Source: Halopseudomonas salina (GTDB lineage Bacteria; Pseudomonadota; Gammaproteobacteria; Pseudomonadales; Pseudomonadaceae). From it: a stretch of DNA of 64,000 bases. The stretch is from the NCBI RefSeq assembly GCF_008641105.1, contig NZ_VTTI01000002.1:62001-126000 (forward strand), read 5' to 3'. The translations under genes and the position numbers were made by a program. The notes below the pieces were generated by a model. It searched no databases and was not told where the DNA came from. It was given only the letters and a program-made list of their open reading frames with translations. Below, piece by piece: positions 42,624 to 51,732 of this stretch (its first letter is position 1; each line of letters begins with the position of its first letter).

Positions 42624-43676
42624 ATGACTTCGAGACGGAAATTTCTACAGAACGCAGCAATTGTCACCGGTGCCGTCGGCGCTTCAACCCTGGGCAGCGC
42701 CCATATCTACGCCCAGGAGCGCAAGAAAATCACCTGGCGCCTACAGACCTACGCCGGCCCCGCGCTGGCCGAGCACGTCATCAAACCTTCTATCGACGCC
42801 TTCAACAAGGCAGCCAATGGCGAGATGGAAATCGAGCTGTATTTCGCCGACCAGTTGGTGCCCACGGGTGAGCTGTTTCGCGCGATGCAGCGTGGCACCA
42901 TTGATGCGGTGCAGAGTGACGACGACTCCATTGCGGCGCCGGTAGACGTATCGGTTTTCGGTGGTTACTTCCCCTTTGCCTCGCGATATAGCCTGGATGT
43001 GCCCACCCTGTTCGAGCGGTACGGCTTGAATGAGATCTGGGAAGAGGCCTATGGCGAGGTAAAGGGCGTGACCTGGCTGGGGGCGGGTGCCTGGGATCCC
43101 TGCAATTTCTCGACGGTCAAGCCGATCAGGTCACTTGAAGATCTCAAGGGCAAGCGCATCTTTACCTTCCCCACTGCGGGCAAATTCCTCACCCGTTTTG
43201 GCGTGGTGCCTGTCACGTTGCCCTGGGAAGACGTGGAAGTGGCCCTGCAAACGGGCGAGCTGGACGGCATTGCCTGGTCCGGTATCACCGAGGCCTATAC
43301 GGTCGGCTGGGCTGATGTGACCAACTACTTTCTGACCAACAATATTTCCGGTGCATGGTGCGGCTCCTACTTCGCCAACGAGGAGAAGTGGAACGAGGTG
43401 CCCGAGCATCTCAAAACCCTGTTCAAGCTGTGCATGGACAGCTCCAATTACTATCGGCAGCACTGGTATTGGGGCGGCGAGGCGCAACTGCGGGTCGGGC
43501 GCAGCAAGCTGGAGCTGACCACTATTCCGGATGCGGAGTGGGCTACAGTGGAAGCAGAGGCGATGAAGTTCTGGGATGAGATTGCCAAGACCAGCCCGCG
43601 CTGCGCCAAGGTGGTGAATATCTTCAAGGAATATAACGCGCTGATGGCCAAGGCGGGGACGCCGTATCGTTGTTGA
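42624..43676 (+). CDS. TRAP transporter solute-binding protein (DctP type), Tat-exported
   Basis: A 350-residue periplasmic binding protein with a twin-arginine signal (TSRRKFLQNAA) and a DctP body: TWRLQTYAGPALAEHVIKP, DQLVPTGELFRAMQRGTIDA, LKGKRIFTFPTAGKFL, and the GELDGIAWSG ligand-binding segment. Tat export indicates folding in the cytoplasm first. The ligand is unknown; context suggests a nitrogen-containing alcohol. A ribosome site GGAGA precedes the ATG. Two hairpins follow the stop codon. Confidence 0.9.
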   Translation: MTSRRKFLQNAAIVTGAVGASTLGSAHIYAQERKKITWRLQTYAGPALAEHVIKPSIDAFNKAANGEMEIELYFADQLVPTGELFRAMQRGTIDAVQSDDDSIAAPVDVSVFGGYFPFASRYSLDVPTLFERYGLNEIWEEAYGEVKGVTWLGAGAWDPCNFSTVKPIRSLEDLKGKRIFTFPTAGKFLTRFGVVPVTLPWEDVEVALQTGELDGIAWSGITEAYTVGWADVTNYFLTNNISGAWCGSYFANEEKWNEVPEHLKTLFKLCMDSSNYYRQHWYWGGEAQLRVGRSKLELTTIPDAEWATVEAEAMKFWDEIAKTSPRCAKVVNIFKEYNALMAKAGTPYRC

Positions 43677-43690
43677 GGGCTTGCAGTAGT

Positions 43691-43760
43691 GCCATGCGCG
43701 GCGGCTGAAGCCGTGCGTGGCCACTGGCATGGGAAAATGGATTCCCGCATGCGCGGGAAT
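43691..43760 (+). repeat. Two adjacent palindromes between transporter and enzyme genes
   Basis: 43691-43721 forms a 12-bp stem (two G-U pairs as RNA) with a 7-nt loop, 14 bases after the binding-protein stop. 43741-43760 is ATTCCCGC-ATGC-GCGGGAAT, a perfect 8-bp inverted repeat of a type that recurs in many proteobacterial intergenic regions. They may stabilise the upstream message or dampen transcription into the enzyme genes. Confidence 0.6.
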
Positions 43761-43783
43761 GACGGTGCAGGTAGGGGACGAAT

Positions 43784-45157
43784 ATGCTCAAGCCCAGGGA
43801 AGTAAAAACCGCTGACGATGCACGGCGTATCGTCGAGGAACGCGGCATCAGCCATGTGAAAGTCGGGCTGTTCGACAACGATGGCGTTATGCGTGGCAAA
43901 TACATGAGCCGCGAGAAGTTTTTCTCCTCGCTGGACCATGGGTTTGCTTTCTGCGATGTGGTGTTGGGCTGGGATGTGAAGGATCAGCTGTATGACAACG
44001 CACAGTACACCGGCTGGCATACCGGTTACCCGGATGCGCCGGTGCGCATCTTGCCACATAGCTGCCGCGATATTCCCTTCGAAGAGGGGATGCTGCTGTT
44101 TCTTGCCGAGTTCGACAAGCAGGCAGAGGCGGTTTGCCCCCGCGGTACCCTGCGGCGGGTGATCGAACGCTGCCAGGGCATGGGGTACGAACCCTTTGCC
44201 GCCCTGGAATACGAATTTTTCATGTTCAATGAAACGCCCGAGTCGGCCCGCGCCAAAGGCTACCGCGATCTGACGCCTTTCACCCCGGACTGGTTTGGTT
44301 ACTCGATGATTCGCAACTCGGTGCATGCCGAGCTATACCACGACATTCTCGCGATGGGCGAGAAAATGGATTTTCCCATCGAGGGTCTGCATACCGAAAC
44401 GGGCCCCGGAGTGCTTGAAGCAGCGATTGGCGTAGACGGTGCCGAAGCCGCGGCAGACAAGGCAGCCCTGTTCAAGACTTTCATGAAGGTACTGGCCCAA
44501 CGCCGGGGCATGATGGCCACATTCATGGCCAAATGGTCGGGAAAATACCCTGGTCAAAGCGGCCATATACACGTTTCGCTCCGAGATAAAAATACATATA
44601 AATCAGCATTCTACGACGCAAATGAAAAGCACTGCATGAGCAAGCTGCAGCGGCATTTTCTGGCTGGTCAGCAGCGGCTGATGCCGGAAATGCTGTGCAT
44701 GGTGGCTCCCACACTGAACAGTTACCGCAGGATGATTCCGGGCTTCTGGGCGCCGACCGATGCGACATGGGGAGTGGAGAACCGTACGGCCGCACTTCGC
44801 GTGATTCCGGGTAGCGACAAGTCTCAGCGGCAGGAATATCGTCTGGGATCAGCCGATGGCAATCCCTACCTGGCATTGTCGGTTGCGCTGGCTTCCGGGC
44901 TCTACGGCATCATGCATGGATGGGAGCCGACAGATCCGGTGGAAGGCAATGCCTACGCCATGACTCACGCTCCGGAGCTGGCTTTGCCACGCACTCTGTG
45001 GGACGCAGCGCAACGCCTGCGACAGTCCGAGGCAGCCCGTGAGCTGTTTGGTGATGCCTTTGTCGAGCATTTTGCCGCCAGCCGGGAGTGGGAAGAGCGT
45101 GAATACCGTCGCCATGTGAGCGATTGGGAGCTGGACCGTTATTTCGAAATTATCTAG
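43784..45157 (+). CDS. Glutamine synthetase-like gamma-glutamyl-amine ligase
   Basis: A 457-residue protein of the glutamine synthetase fold, in the PuuA/GlnA-like group rather than housekeeping GlnA. Metal and ATP motifs are present: LEYEFFMFNE, the TETGPGVLEAAIG glutamate segment, GQSGHIHVSL, and NSYRRMIPGFWAPTDATWGV. Such enzymes join glutamate to an amine using ATP, making a gamma-glutamyl amide. It lies at the head of a set of enzyme genes (aldehyde dehydrogenase, alcohol dehydrogenase, amidotransferase-like hydrolase) that fits a glutamylated amino-alcohol route. Ribosome site GGGGA precedes the ATG. The 457-residue length is normal for the family. Confidence 0.88.
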   Translation: MLKPREVKTADDARRIVEERGISHVKVGLFDNDGVMRGKYMSREKFFSSLDHGFAFCDVVLGWDVKDQLYDNAQYTGWHTGYPDAPVRILPHSCRDIPFEEGMLLFLAEFDKQAEAVCPRGTLRRVIERCQGMGYEPFAALEYEFFMFNETPESARAKGYRDLTPFTPDWFGYSMIRNSVHAELYHDILAMGEKMDFPIEGLHTETGPGVLEAAIGVDGAEAAADKAALFKTFMKVLAQRRGMMATFMAKWSGKYPGQSGHIHVSLRDKNTYKSAFYDANEKHCMSKLQRHFLAGQQRLMPEMLCMVAPTLNSYRRMIPGFWAPTDATWGVENRTAALRVIPGSDKSQRQEYRLGSADGNPYLALSVALASGLYGIMHGWEPTDPVEGNAYAMTHAPELALPRTLWDAAQRLRQSEAARELFGDAFVEHFAASREWEEREYRRHVSDWELDRYFEII

Positions 45158-45166
45158 GAGCCTACG

Positions 45167-46558
45167 ATGACCAAACGTCTGCAAACCCTGTCGCCGATTG
45201 ATGGCTCGGTTTACGTTGAACGTGACCTTGCAACCGCTGAAGAAATCCAGGCGGTACTTGAATTGGCAGTCGGTGCCCAGCGCCGCTGGCGGACGGTTCC
45301 GGTGGCTGAACGTGTGGCTATTGTCCGCAAGGCCGTGGCTATATTCAGCTCCCGGGAAAGCGATCTGGCCATTGAACTAAGCTGGATGATGGGACGACCG
45401 ATCCGCTTTGCCGCTGGCGAGATCAAGGGCTTTGTTGAGCGTGCGACCTATATGGCAGATATCGCCGAAGCCAGCCTGGCCGATCTGCAACTGCCGGCAA
45501 AAGAGGGCTTCAAGCGTTTTATCCGCCGCGAGCCCCTGGGGGTATCGCTGGTTATTGCACCATGGAATTTTCCCTATCTGACGGCGGTCAATGCGGTTGT
45601 TCCAGCTTTGCTGGCGGGCAATGCGGTGCTGCTCAAGCACTCGGCGCAAACGCCCCTGTGCTCAGAACGCATGGTGGCTGCGTTCACCGAGGCCGGTCTG
45701 CCGGGCGGTGTTTTTCAGTTTTTGCACATGGATCATGCCGATACCGAGACTCTGATTCAGTCGCCGGGCCTGGCTCATGTGGCTTTCACCGGGTCTGTGG
45801 GCGGTGGCGAAAAAGTCGAGCAGGCCATGGCCGGCCGGTTCCTATCCAGTGGCTTGGAGCTTGGGGGCAAGGATCCGGCCTACGTGCGCGCCGATGCTGA
45901 TCTAACCCATGCAGTCGAGACCGCGATGGACGGGGCCTTCTTCAATTCCGGCCAGTCCTGTTGCGGTATCGAGCGAATCTACGTGCACGACTCGGTGCAC
46001 GACGCCTTTATCGAGCAGGCGGTTGCGCTGGTCAACGGGTACAAGCTTGGGCGTTCCGATGATCCGGATACAACTCTGGGTCCGGTGGTAAAGCCTGAGT
46101 CGGCCGCCTTTATTCGCAGTCAGATTGCCGATGCCATCTCACAGGGAGCAAAGGCATTGATTGATGAAGCGCATTTTCCGATGGACGAGGCGGGCAGTGC
46201 CTATCTGGCGCCGCAGATCCTGACTGACGTCAATCACGGTATGCGCATCATGACCGAGGAGTCCTTCGGCCCCGTGGTGGGCATCCAGCGGGTAAGCAGC
46301 GACGAGGAGGCGATCGCCTTGATGAACGACAGTGAGTATGGCCTGACCGCGGCGATTTTCAGCCAGGATGTGGATGTTGCGCTGGCGCTGGCTGATCAGC
46401 TCCAGACCGGCACGGTGTTTCTAAACCGCTGCGACTATCTGGATCCGGCGCTGGCCTGGACCGGGGTGAAGCACTCGGGCCGGGGCTGTACGCTGTCGAG
46501 TGTGGGTTATGAGCATCTCACCCGCCCGAAATCCTTTCACTTCAAGATTCTTTCGTGA
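45167..46558 (+). CDS. NAD(P)-dependent aldehyde dehydrogenase
   Basis: A 463-residue aldehyde dehydrogenase. Motifs: VIAPWNFPYL for cofactor binding, FTGSVGGGEKV, catalytic base E231 in SGLELGGKDP, and nucleophile Cys in NSGQSCCGIER (C265). It should oxidise an aldehyde to the acid. It follows the ligase by nine bases with an AGGAGCC site. In the proposed pathway it oxidises the gamma-glutamyl aminoaldehyde, as PuuC does in putrescine breakdown. Confidence 0.9.
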   Translation: MTKRLQTLSPIDGSVYVERDLATAEEIQAVLELAVGAQRRWRTVPVAERVAIVRKAVAIFSSRESDLAIELSWMMGRPIRFAAGEIKGFVERATYMADIAEASLADLQLPAKEGFKRFIRREPLGVSLVIAPWNFPYLTAVNAVVPALLAGNAVLLKHSAQTPLCSERMVAAFTEAGLPGGVFQFLHMDHADTETLIQSPGLAHVAFTGSVGGGEKVEQAMAGRFLSSGLELGGKDPAYVRADADLTHAVETAMDGAFFNSGQSCCGIERIYVHDSVHDAFIEQAVALVNGYKLGRSDDPDTTLGPVVKPESAAFIRSQIADAISQGAKALIDEAHFPMDEAGSAYLAPQILTDVNHGMRIMTEESFGPVVGIQRVSSDEEAIALMNDSEYGLTAAIFSQDVDVALALADQLQTGTVFLNRCDYLDPALAWTGVKHSGRGCTLSSVGYEHLTRPKSFHFKILS

Positions 46559-46566
46559 GGCCTGTG

Positions 46567-47736
46567 ATGGACATGCAGCAATACAAGATGAACTGGAATT
46601 ACCCGACCGCGGTGCGGGTGGGGGCCGGGCGCGTGGCTGAACTCGCCGATGCCTGTCGCGCCCTGGGCATGAGTGCACCTCTACTGGTGACAGACCCTGG
46701 ACTGGCGGCTTTGCCGATGGTGGCCAGGACAGTGCAGCAGTGCAGGGAGCAGGGGCTGCAAGTGGAGGTGTTTTCGGCGATCAAGGGCAATCCGACCGGC
46801 CAGAATGTGATGGATGGTGTAGTGGTTTACCGTCTCGGGCATCACGATGGCGTTATTGCCTTTGGTGGAGGCTCGGCTCTGGATGCGGCCAAGGCGATAG
46901 CGCTGATGGCCGGACAGGATCGGCCCTTGTGGGATTTCGAGGATGTGGGCGATAACTTTTTGCGTGTAAACGAGGCTGGTATGGCCCCTGTGGTTGCCAT
47001 CCCGACCACCGCCGGCACCGGCTCGGAGGTTGGCAGAGCATCCGTTATTACTGATGAAGCCGCGCAGCTCAAGCGGATCATTTTCCATCCGAAAATGCTC
47101 CCGGCTCTGGTTATTCTCGACCCGGAATTGACCACGGCTTTACCGCCGGGTATCACCGCCGCCACTGGCATGGACGCACTGTCGCACAACCTTGAAGCCT
47201 ACTGCTCGCCACTGTTTCATCCGATGGCTGAAGCCATTGCGCTGCAAGGCATGCGCTTGATCAGAGACTACCTGCCGCGGGCTGTAGCTGACGGCAATGA
47301 CCTGGAAGCCAGGTTGAAGATGCTGGTGGCCTCCAGTATGGGCGCGACGGCGTTTCAGCGCGGTCTAGGCGCAATGCACGCGCTGGCGCATCCGCTCGGC
47401 GCCCTATACGATGCGCACCACGGTACGCTCAATGCGGTGCTGATGCCTTATGTGCTGGTAGCCAATCGCGGCAGTATTGAAGATCAGATGGAGGTGTTGG
47501 CGCGCCACCTGCAGTTGCCGAAACCCGGGTTCGACGGAGTGCTCGATTGGGTGCTCAAACTGCGCAGCGATATGGGCATTGTCCATACTCTGGCCGATCT
47601 CGGTATAGACGAAAGCCGCGCAGATCTGATTGCGCAGATGGCGATTGTCGATGGGGCTGCAGGTACCAACCCCATCGCCCATGATGAAAAAAAGTATCGA
47701 GAAATATTCATAAACGCAGTTAAAGGTGTGTTGTAA
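46567..47736 (+). CDS. Iron-containing alcohol dehydrogenase
   Basis: A 389-residue group III alcohol dehydrogenase. Visible motifs are GGGSALDAAKA (NAD binding), IPTTAGTGSEV, TGMDALSHNLEAYCSP and GAMHALAHPLGALYDAHHG; the Asp and three His of the last two bind iron. It should interconvert an alcohol and aldehyde. ATG 46567 is chosen with GTGAGG upstream; a GTG at 46555 overlaps the preceding stop codon. Coupled to the aldehyde dehydrogenase gene, so it probably makes the aldehyde that enzyme uses. Confidence 0.9.
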   Translation: MDMQQYKMNWNYPTAVRVGAGRVAELADACRALGMSAPLLVTDPGLAALPMVARTVQQCREQGLQVEVFSAIKGNPTGQNVMDGVVVYRLGHHDGVIAFGGGSALDAAKAIALMAGQDRPLWDFEDVGDNFLRVNEAGMAPVVAIPTTAGTGSEVGRASVITDEAAQLKRIIFHPKMLPALVILDPELTTALPPGITAATGMDALSHNLEAYCSPLFHPMAEAIALQGMRLIRDYLPRAVADGNDLEARLKMLVASSMGATAFQRGLGAMHALAHPLGALYDAHHGTLNAVLMPYVLVANRGSIEDQMEVLARHLQLPKPGFDGVLDWVLKLRSDMGIVHTLADLGIDESRADLIAQMAIVDGAAGTNPIAHDEKKYREIFINAVKGVL

Positions 47737-47740
47737 GTAC

Positions 47741-48472
47741 ATGAAAATAGGTCTTTTACAGTGTGATGATGTGGCTGAAGATTTGCAGGCCGCCCATGGT
47801 AACTATCCGCAAATGTTCGAGGACTTGCTCCGGGGTCAGATACCGGGCCTGCAGTTGACGACCTACCGCGTGATGGACGGGGAGTATCCCGAGCGTCTGG
47901 ATGAGCACGATGCGTATTTCACTACGGGCAGCAAGTTCGGTGTGAATGATGGCTTGGTCTGGATCGATGTGCTTGAGGAGTTCGTGCGTCAGTTATGGCA
48001 CCAGCGCATTCCCCTCATTGGCGTCTGTTTCGGCCATCAGCTTATGGCCAAGGCGCTTGGCGGCGAAGTCGGCAAGTCTGAAAAGGGCTGGGGTGTAGGG
48101 GTGTCATTCAATCAGGTGGTCACGCGCAAGAGCTGGATGGACCCCTGGCAGGAAAAGCTGGACTTGATCGTCAGCCATCAGGATCAGGTAATGCGCCTAC
48201 CCGCCGATGCCGCTGCCGAGGTGTTGGTCAGCAGCATTTTCTGCCCCTATTACGTTGTGCAGTACGATAACCATTTCATGAGCGTGCAGGGCCATCCGGA
48301 ATTCTGCAAAACCTATTCACGGGACCTGATGGATATGCGTCGGGGCGCCATACCTGATGAACGGTTGCGACAGGGCCATGCGTCACTCGATGCCGAGGTG
48401 GACGCGGACGTGATGATGCGCTGGGTGCTCAACTTTCTGACGCAGGCTGCGCAGCAATCACCCGCGGCATGA
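47741..48472 (+). CDS. Class I glutamine amidotransferase-like hydrolase
   Basis: A 243-residue protein of the GATase class I family with the full triad C96 (GVCFGHQ), H185 and E187 (GHPEF). It lacks a synthetase domain. It resembles the free-standing GuaA-like group. In the gamma-glutamylation route of putrescine, the unrelated-in-detail hydrolase PuuD cleaves the gamma-glutamyl amide; this protein could do the same for the product of this cluster. ATG 47741 lies four bases after the alcohol dehydrogenase stop, so it is the last gene of the operon. Confidence 0.85.
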   Translation: MKIGLLQCDDVAEDLQAAHGNYPQMFEDLLRGQIPGLQLTTYRVMDGEYPERLDEHDAYFTTGSKFGVNDGLVWIDVLEEFVRQLWHQRIPLIGVCFGHQLMAKALGGEVGKSEKGWGVGVSFNQVVTRKSWMDPWQEKLDLIVSHQDQVMRLPADAAAEVLVSSIFCPYYVVQYDNHFMSVQGHPEFCKTYSRDLMDMRRGAIPDERLRQGHASLDAEVDADVMMRWVLNFLTQAAQQSPAA

Positions 48473-48512
48473 AAAACCTTGGCATGCAGCCCTCAGCCGG
48501 TAAACTTGGCGC

Positions 48513-48926
48513 ATGATCAATTTAAGCCACGATGTTCAATTGGGTGACTGGGAAGTGGATATAACGGCAATCCGCTCCCAGGGTGCGGGCGGCCAGAACG
48601 TGAACAAGGTCTCCAGCGCCATTCACCTGCGATTCGATATCAACACCTCCAGTCTGCCGCCCTTTTTCAAGGAGCGGCTCCTGAAGCTGTCGGATCAGCG
48701 GATTACCAAGGACGGGGTCATTATCATCAAGGCTCAATCCTACCGGACCCAGGAAATGAACCGTGATGATGCGATCAAGCGCCTTCAGGAGCTGATCAAT
48801 GGGGCGGTGGCGGTGCAGAAGCGCCGCCGCCCCACACGGCCTACCAGAGGCTCCCAGGAGCGACGCATCGAGGGTAAGAAGATCCGCGGCAAGGCCAAGT
48901 CGTTACGCGGCAAAGTGGACCTCTAG
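48513..48926 (+). CDS. arfB: Ribosome rescue peptidyl-tRNA hydrolase ArfB
   Basis: A 137-residue protein with the release-factor GGQ motif at residues 26-28 (SQGAGGQNVNK) and a basic C-terminal tail (RRRPTRPTRGSQERR and KIRGKAKSLRGK) that enters the mRNA channel of stalled ribosomes. It frees peptides from ribosomes stalled on messages without stop codons. Length and layout are those of ArfB (YaeJ). It lies 40 bases after the catabolic operon and may be on the same transcript or its own. Confidence 0.93.
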   Translation: MINLSHDVQLGDWEVDITAIRSQGAGGQNVNKVSSAIHLRFDINTSSLPPFFKERLLKLSDQRITKDGVIIIKAQSYRTQEMNRDDAIKRLQELINGAVAVQKRRRPTRPTRGSQERRIEGKKIRGKAKSLRGKVDL

Positions 48927-48947
48927 CGCGCAGGACCGAGCCTTGTC

Positions 48948-49805
48948 TCAGTCCTGCTCGTCAGCCTCGCGTATACGCTCGCGGCGCTCGCGTTCTTCTT
49001 CCATGACTGCCTTGATTTCCTGAACGACGGAATCCACGTCTGCGGCGGTCTCGTCTTCCTTGAAATAGCCGGTCAGCTCGGTGTCGGGCGTCAGCTCGCC
49101 ATCTTCGTACAGGGCCCACAACTCCTTCGCATACCGGGTTGCCAGCAGATCCGGTGCGTACTGACCGTAGTACTGAGTCATGTTGTTCACATCGCGATCA
49201 AGCATCGACTGGGCATTGTTATTTGCCGCTGCATCTACTGCCTGGGGCAAGTCGATGATCACCGGGCCGTAGGCATCCACCAGTACGTTGAATTCGGACA
49301 GGTCGCCGTGGACCAGGCCGGCACAGAGCATCAGCTTGACGTACTCCATGACCACCGCATGGTCCTCGCGCGCCTGCTCTGCGTCCATGGAGACATCATT
49401 CAGCCGCGGCGCCACGCCGCCCTCATCATCGGTCACCAGCTCCATGAGCAGCACGCCCTCAAAGCAGCCGTATGGCTTGGGTACCCGTACCCCCGCTGCA
49501 TCGAGCTTGTACAGGGCGTCTACCTCAGCGTTCTGCCAGGCTTCTTCCTGTTGGCCTCGACCGAACCGGGAGCCTTTTTCCATGGCCCGCGAGCGTCGTG
49601 AGTTACGGACCTTGCGGCCTTCCTGATAAAGCACGGCCTGTTTGAAGCTGCGTTTGGCAGCTTCCTTGTAGACTTTCGCGCAGCGGATCTCCGAACCGCA
49701 ACGCACCAGAAAGACGGCCGCTTCCTTGCCACTCATCAGCGGACGGATCACTTCGTCGATCAGGCCATCTTCAACCAGGGGTTCTAAGCGTTTTGGGATT
49801 TTCAT
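48948..49805 (-). CDS. RIO1-type protein kinase
   Basis: A 285-residue kinase-fold protein. RIO marks are the early MSGKEAAVFLVRCGSEIRCAK segment with the ATP-binding Lys, the catalytic loop LVHGDLSEFNVL, and the metal-binding IIDLPQAVD. The C terminus is a charged helix (EEERERRERIREADEQD). RIO kinases act in ribosome maturation in eukaryotes and archaea; the bacterial role is unclear. ATG 49805 has AAGG upstream; the open frame extends to 49823. Confidence 0.88.
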   Translation of the reverse strand: MKIPKRLEPLVEDGLIDEVIRPLMSGKEAAVFLVRCGSEIRCAKVYKEAAKRSFKQAVLYQEGRKVRNSRRSRAMEKGSRFGRGQQEEAWQNAEVDALYKLDAAGVRVPKPYGCFEGVLLMELVTDDEGGVAPRLNDVSMDAEQAREDHAVVMEYVKLMLCAGLVHGDLSEFNVLVDAYGPVIIDLPQAVDAAANNNAQSMLDRDVNNMTQYYGQYAPDLLATRYAKELWALYEDGELTPDTELTGYFKEDETAADVDSVVQEIKAVMEEERERRERIREADEQD

Positions 49806-49893
49806 AGCGCCCTTATACCTCAAAATGGGGCGTTATGGGTAATGGGAAATGGGTCTGTGGCAGTGCTCGACCACCCAGACCCGGTAACAGTTT

Positions 49894-51648
49894 TCAGCTC
49901 GGTGTCTGCAGGTTCCGGTTGGCAGCGCCGGGCAGGCAGACTCGCTCCTGGCTGCGGGCGCTGTCGATCTGGTAGCTGGTCGACTTGATTGTGTCGACAA
50001 ACTGCCATTGGGCATGTGCTCGCTCGGGGGTAAAGGTCACCAGCATGTAGCCGCGCTGTGCGGCATTCAGGTAGTCCAGCTGGTCTACCAGAATGGTGAG
50101 GACCTGTTCAATCTGCGGAATCTGCGCAGCGGGTACCCCGAGGTATTCTTCAAGCCCGGGAGATGACACCGACGCGGTGGCGAACTCCACACCCACTGAT
50201 TGCCCGGCAGCCGTAGTCAGATTGTTTGCCCAGGCGTTGTGTGTGTCGCCGGCCAGCACGACCAGGTTCTTGTCCATGGAACGGGCCATTTCCAATACCA
50301 GCTCACGCTCATAGGCATAACCGTCCCAGGCATCGAGATTGTAGGGCACTACGGTAGTGATACGTGCCCGCTCTGCGTCGGTCAGCGTCGGGTCGTTGGC
50401 CTGCAGGCGCAGCTTCAGGTTGACCAGCTCCGAGAAGGAGGCCACCAGATTGCTGTTGGCCGGGTCAAGCAGTCCGCCGAGTAGTTCGGCCGGGAGTAGC
50501 ATGCGCCCCATCAACACTTGCTGGCCGAGCACCTGCCAGGTGGCGTTTGAGCTGGCCATACGGGCTTCGAGCCAGTTCAACTGGTCCTGACCGAGCAGGG
50601 TGCGATTGCGGTTGGTTACGTCCGCGGTGAAAGCGGCGGTGTCAAAGCCTGCAGCGCCAATGTAGTTGCCATAGGACAGTTGCTCGTTGCGACCGATGAT
50701 ACGCGTATCAAGCATGTGCAGGCTGACCAGGTCGCCAAAGTCAAAGCTGCGGTAGATGGTTTCTACGTCGTCCGAATTGGCTGGGCGAATGGGCATCCAT
50801 TCGAAGTAGGCCGTCAGCGCTGCGAGCTTGCGCTGGGAGAAATCACCTTCGCCGTCGTTGTGATTCTCTGCGCCATCGGTCCAGGTATCGTTGGCGACTT
50901 CGTGATCATCCCACACGGCGATAAAGGGGGCGGCAGCATGCAGGGCTTGCAGGTCGGTGTCGCCGCGGTACAGGGCGTAGCGTTTGCGGTAATCCGCTAG
51001 CGTGAGTAACTCTCCGTTATTGTCCGCACCCAGGGTCCGCCCCAGTGCTACGGCATCTTCGCTGGCGTAACCCCCTGCAGCGTATTCATAGATGTAGTCC
51101 CCCAGATGCACGACGGCGTCCAGATCAGCCTGGCGGGCCGCTTCAGCGTACACATGGAAGTAGCCTGCCGGGTAGTTGGAGCATGAGAGCACGGCAAAGC
51201 GTACCTGGCCGATACTGCCCGCTGGCAGGGTTTTCATCTGGCCGGCCGGTGATCGCGTCCCCGCTGCACTGAAGCGGTAGTGGTAGGTCTGTCCGGGCAT
51301 CAGATTAAGCACGTCGACCTTGACGGTGTAGTCGCGGCTGGCTTCGGTCTGGGTGCTGCCGTTGTGCAGCAATCGGGTAAACTCGGCATCCTCGGCGACT
51401 TCCCAGCTTACCTCCACGGGTCCTTGCTGGCCTTCTTCCGGGCTCACCCGGGTCCAGATCAGAATACGGTCTTGCAGGGGGTCACCGCTGGCTACGCCAT
51501 GGGTAAAGGCAACGCCGGGAGCTGCCGGCTGGTCATTGCTACTGCTACCACTGCTGCTCAGGCAACCCTGCAGGCCGGTAGAAATGGCCACGGTGCCCAT
51601 TGTCAGTGCGGATATCCGCAAGAAATCACGCCTTGTCATGCCTTTCAT
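49894..51648 (-). CDS. phoD: PhoD-type alkaline phosphatase, Tat lipoprotein
   Basis: A 584-residue secreted phosphatase. The N terminus has a twin-arginine signal (MTRRDFLRISA) and a lipobox-like LQGC. PhoD-type motifs are FTHGVASGDPLQDRILIWTRV, VLSCSNYPAGYFHVY, HLGDYIYEY and AVWDDHEVANDTW, all ligands for the iron/calcium centre. It should release phosphate from mono- and diesters outside the inner membrane. ATG 51648 is preferred because AGGACG precedes it; the open frame starts at 51705. No Pho box was identified in the short gap upstream. Confidence 0.9.
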   Translation of the reverse strand: MKGMTRRDFLRISALTMGTVAISTGLQGCLSSSGSSSNDQPAAPGVAFTHGVASGDPLQDRILIWTRVSPEEGQQGPVEVSWEVAEDAEFTRLLHNGSTQTEASRDYTVKVDVLNLMPGQTYHYRFSAAGTRSPAGQMKTLPAGSIGQVRFAVLSCSNYPAGYFHVYAEAARQADLDAVVHLGDYIYEYAAGGYASEDAVALGRTLGADNNGELLTLADYRKRYALYRGDTDLQALHAAAPFIAVWDDHEVANDTWTDGAENHNDGEGDFSQRKLAALTAYFEWMPIRPANSDDVETIYRSFDFGDLVSLHMLDTRIIGRNEQLSYGNYIGAAGFDTAAFTADVTNRNRTLLGQDQLNWLEARMASSNATWQVLGQQVLMGRMLLPAELLGGLLDPANSNLVASFSELVNLKLRLQANDPTLTDAERARITTVVPYNLDAWDGYAYERELVLEMARSMDKNLVVLAGDTHNAWANNLTTAAGQSVGVEFATASVSSPGLEEYLGVPAAQIPQIEQVLTILVDQLDYLNAAQRGYMLVTFTPERAHAQWQFVDTIKSTSYQIDSARSQERVCLPGAANRNLQTPS

Positions 51649-51732
51649 CGTCCTGCCCCGCATACGGTTGGAAAGAGCACGCAGTTTGCCGAGCACATAT
51701 GACAATTGTTCTGTGTTGCCCCTGACGCAGGT

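Noticed and set aside
43451..44326. Minus-strand frame spanning the TRAP binding protein and ligase genes
   Set aside because: Reads across two good plus-strand genes and the intergenic palindromes; no family match.
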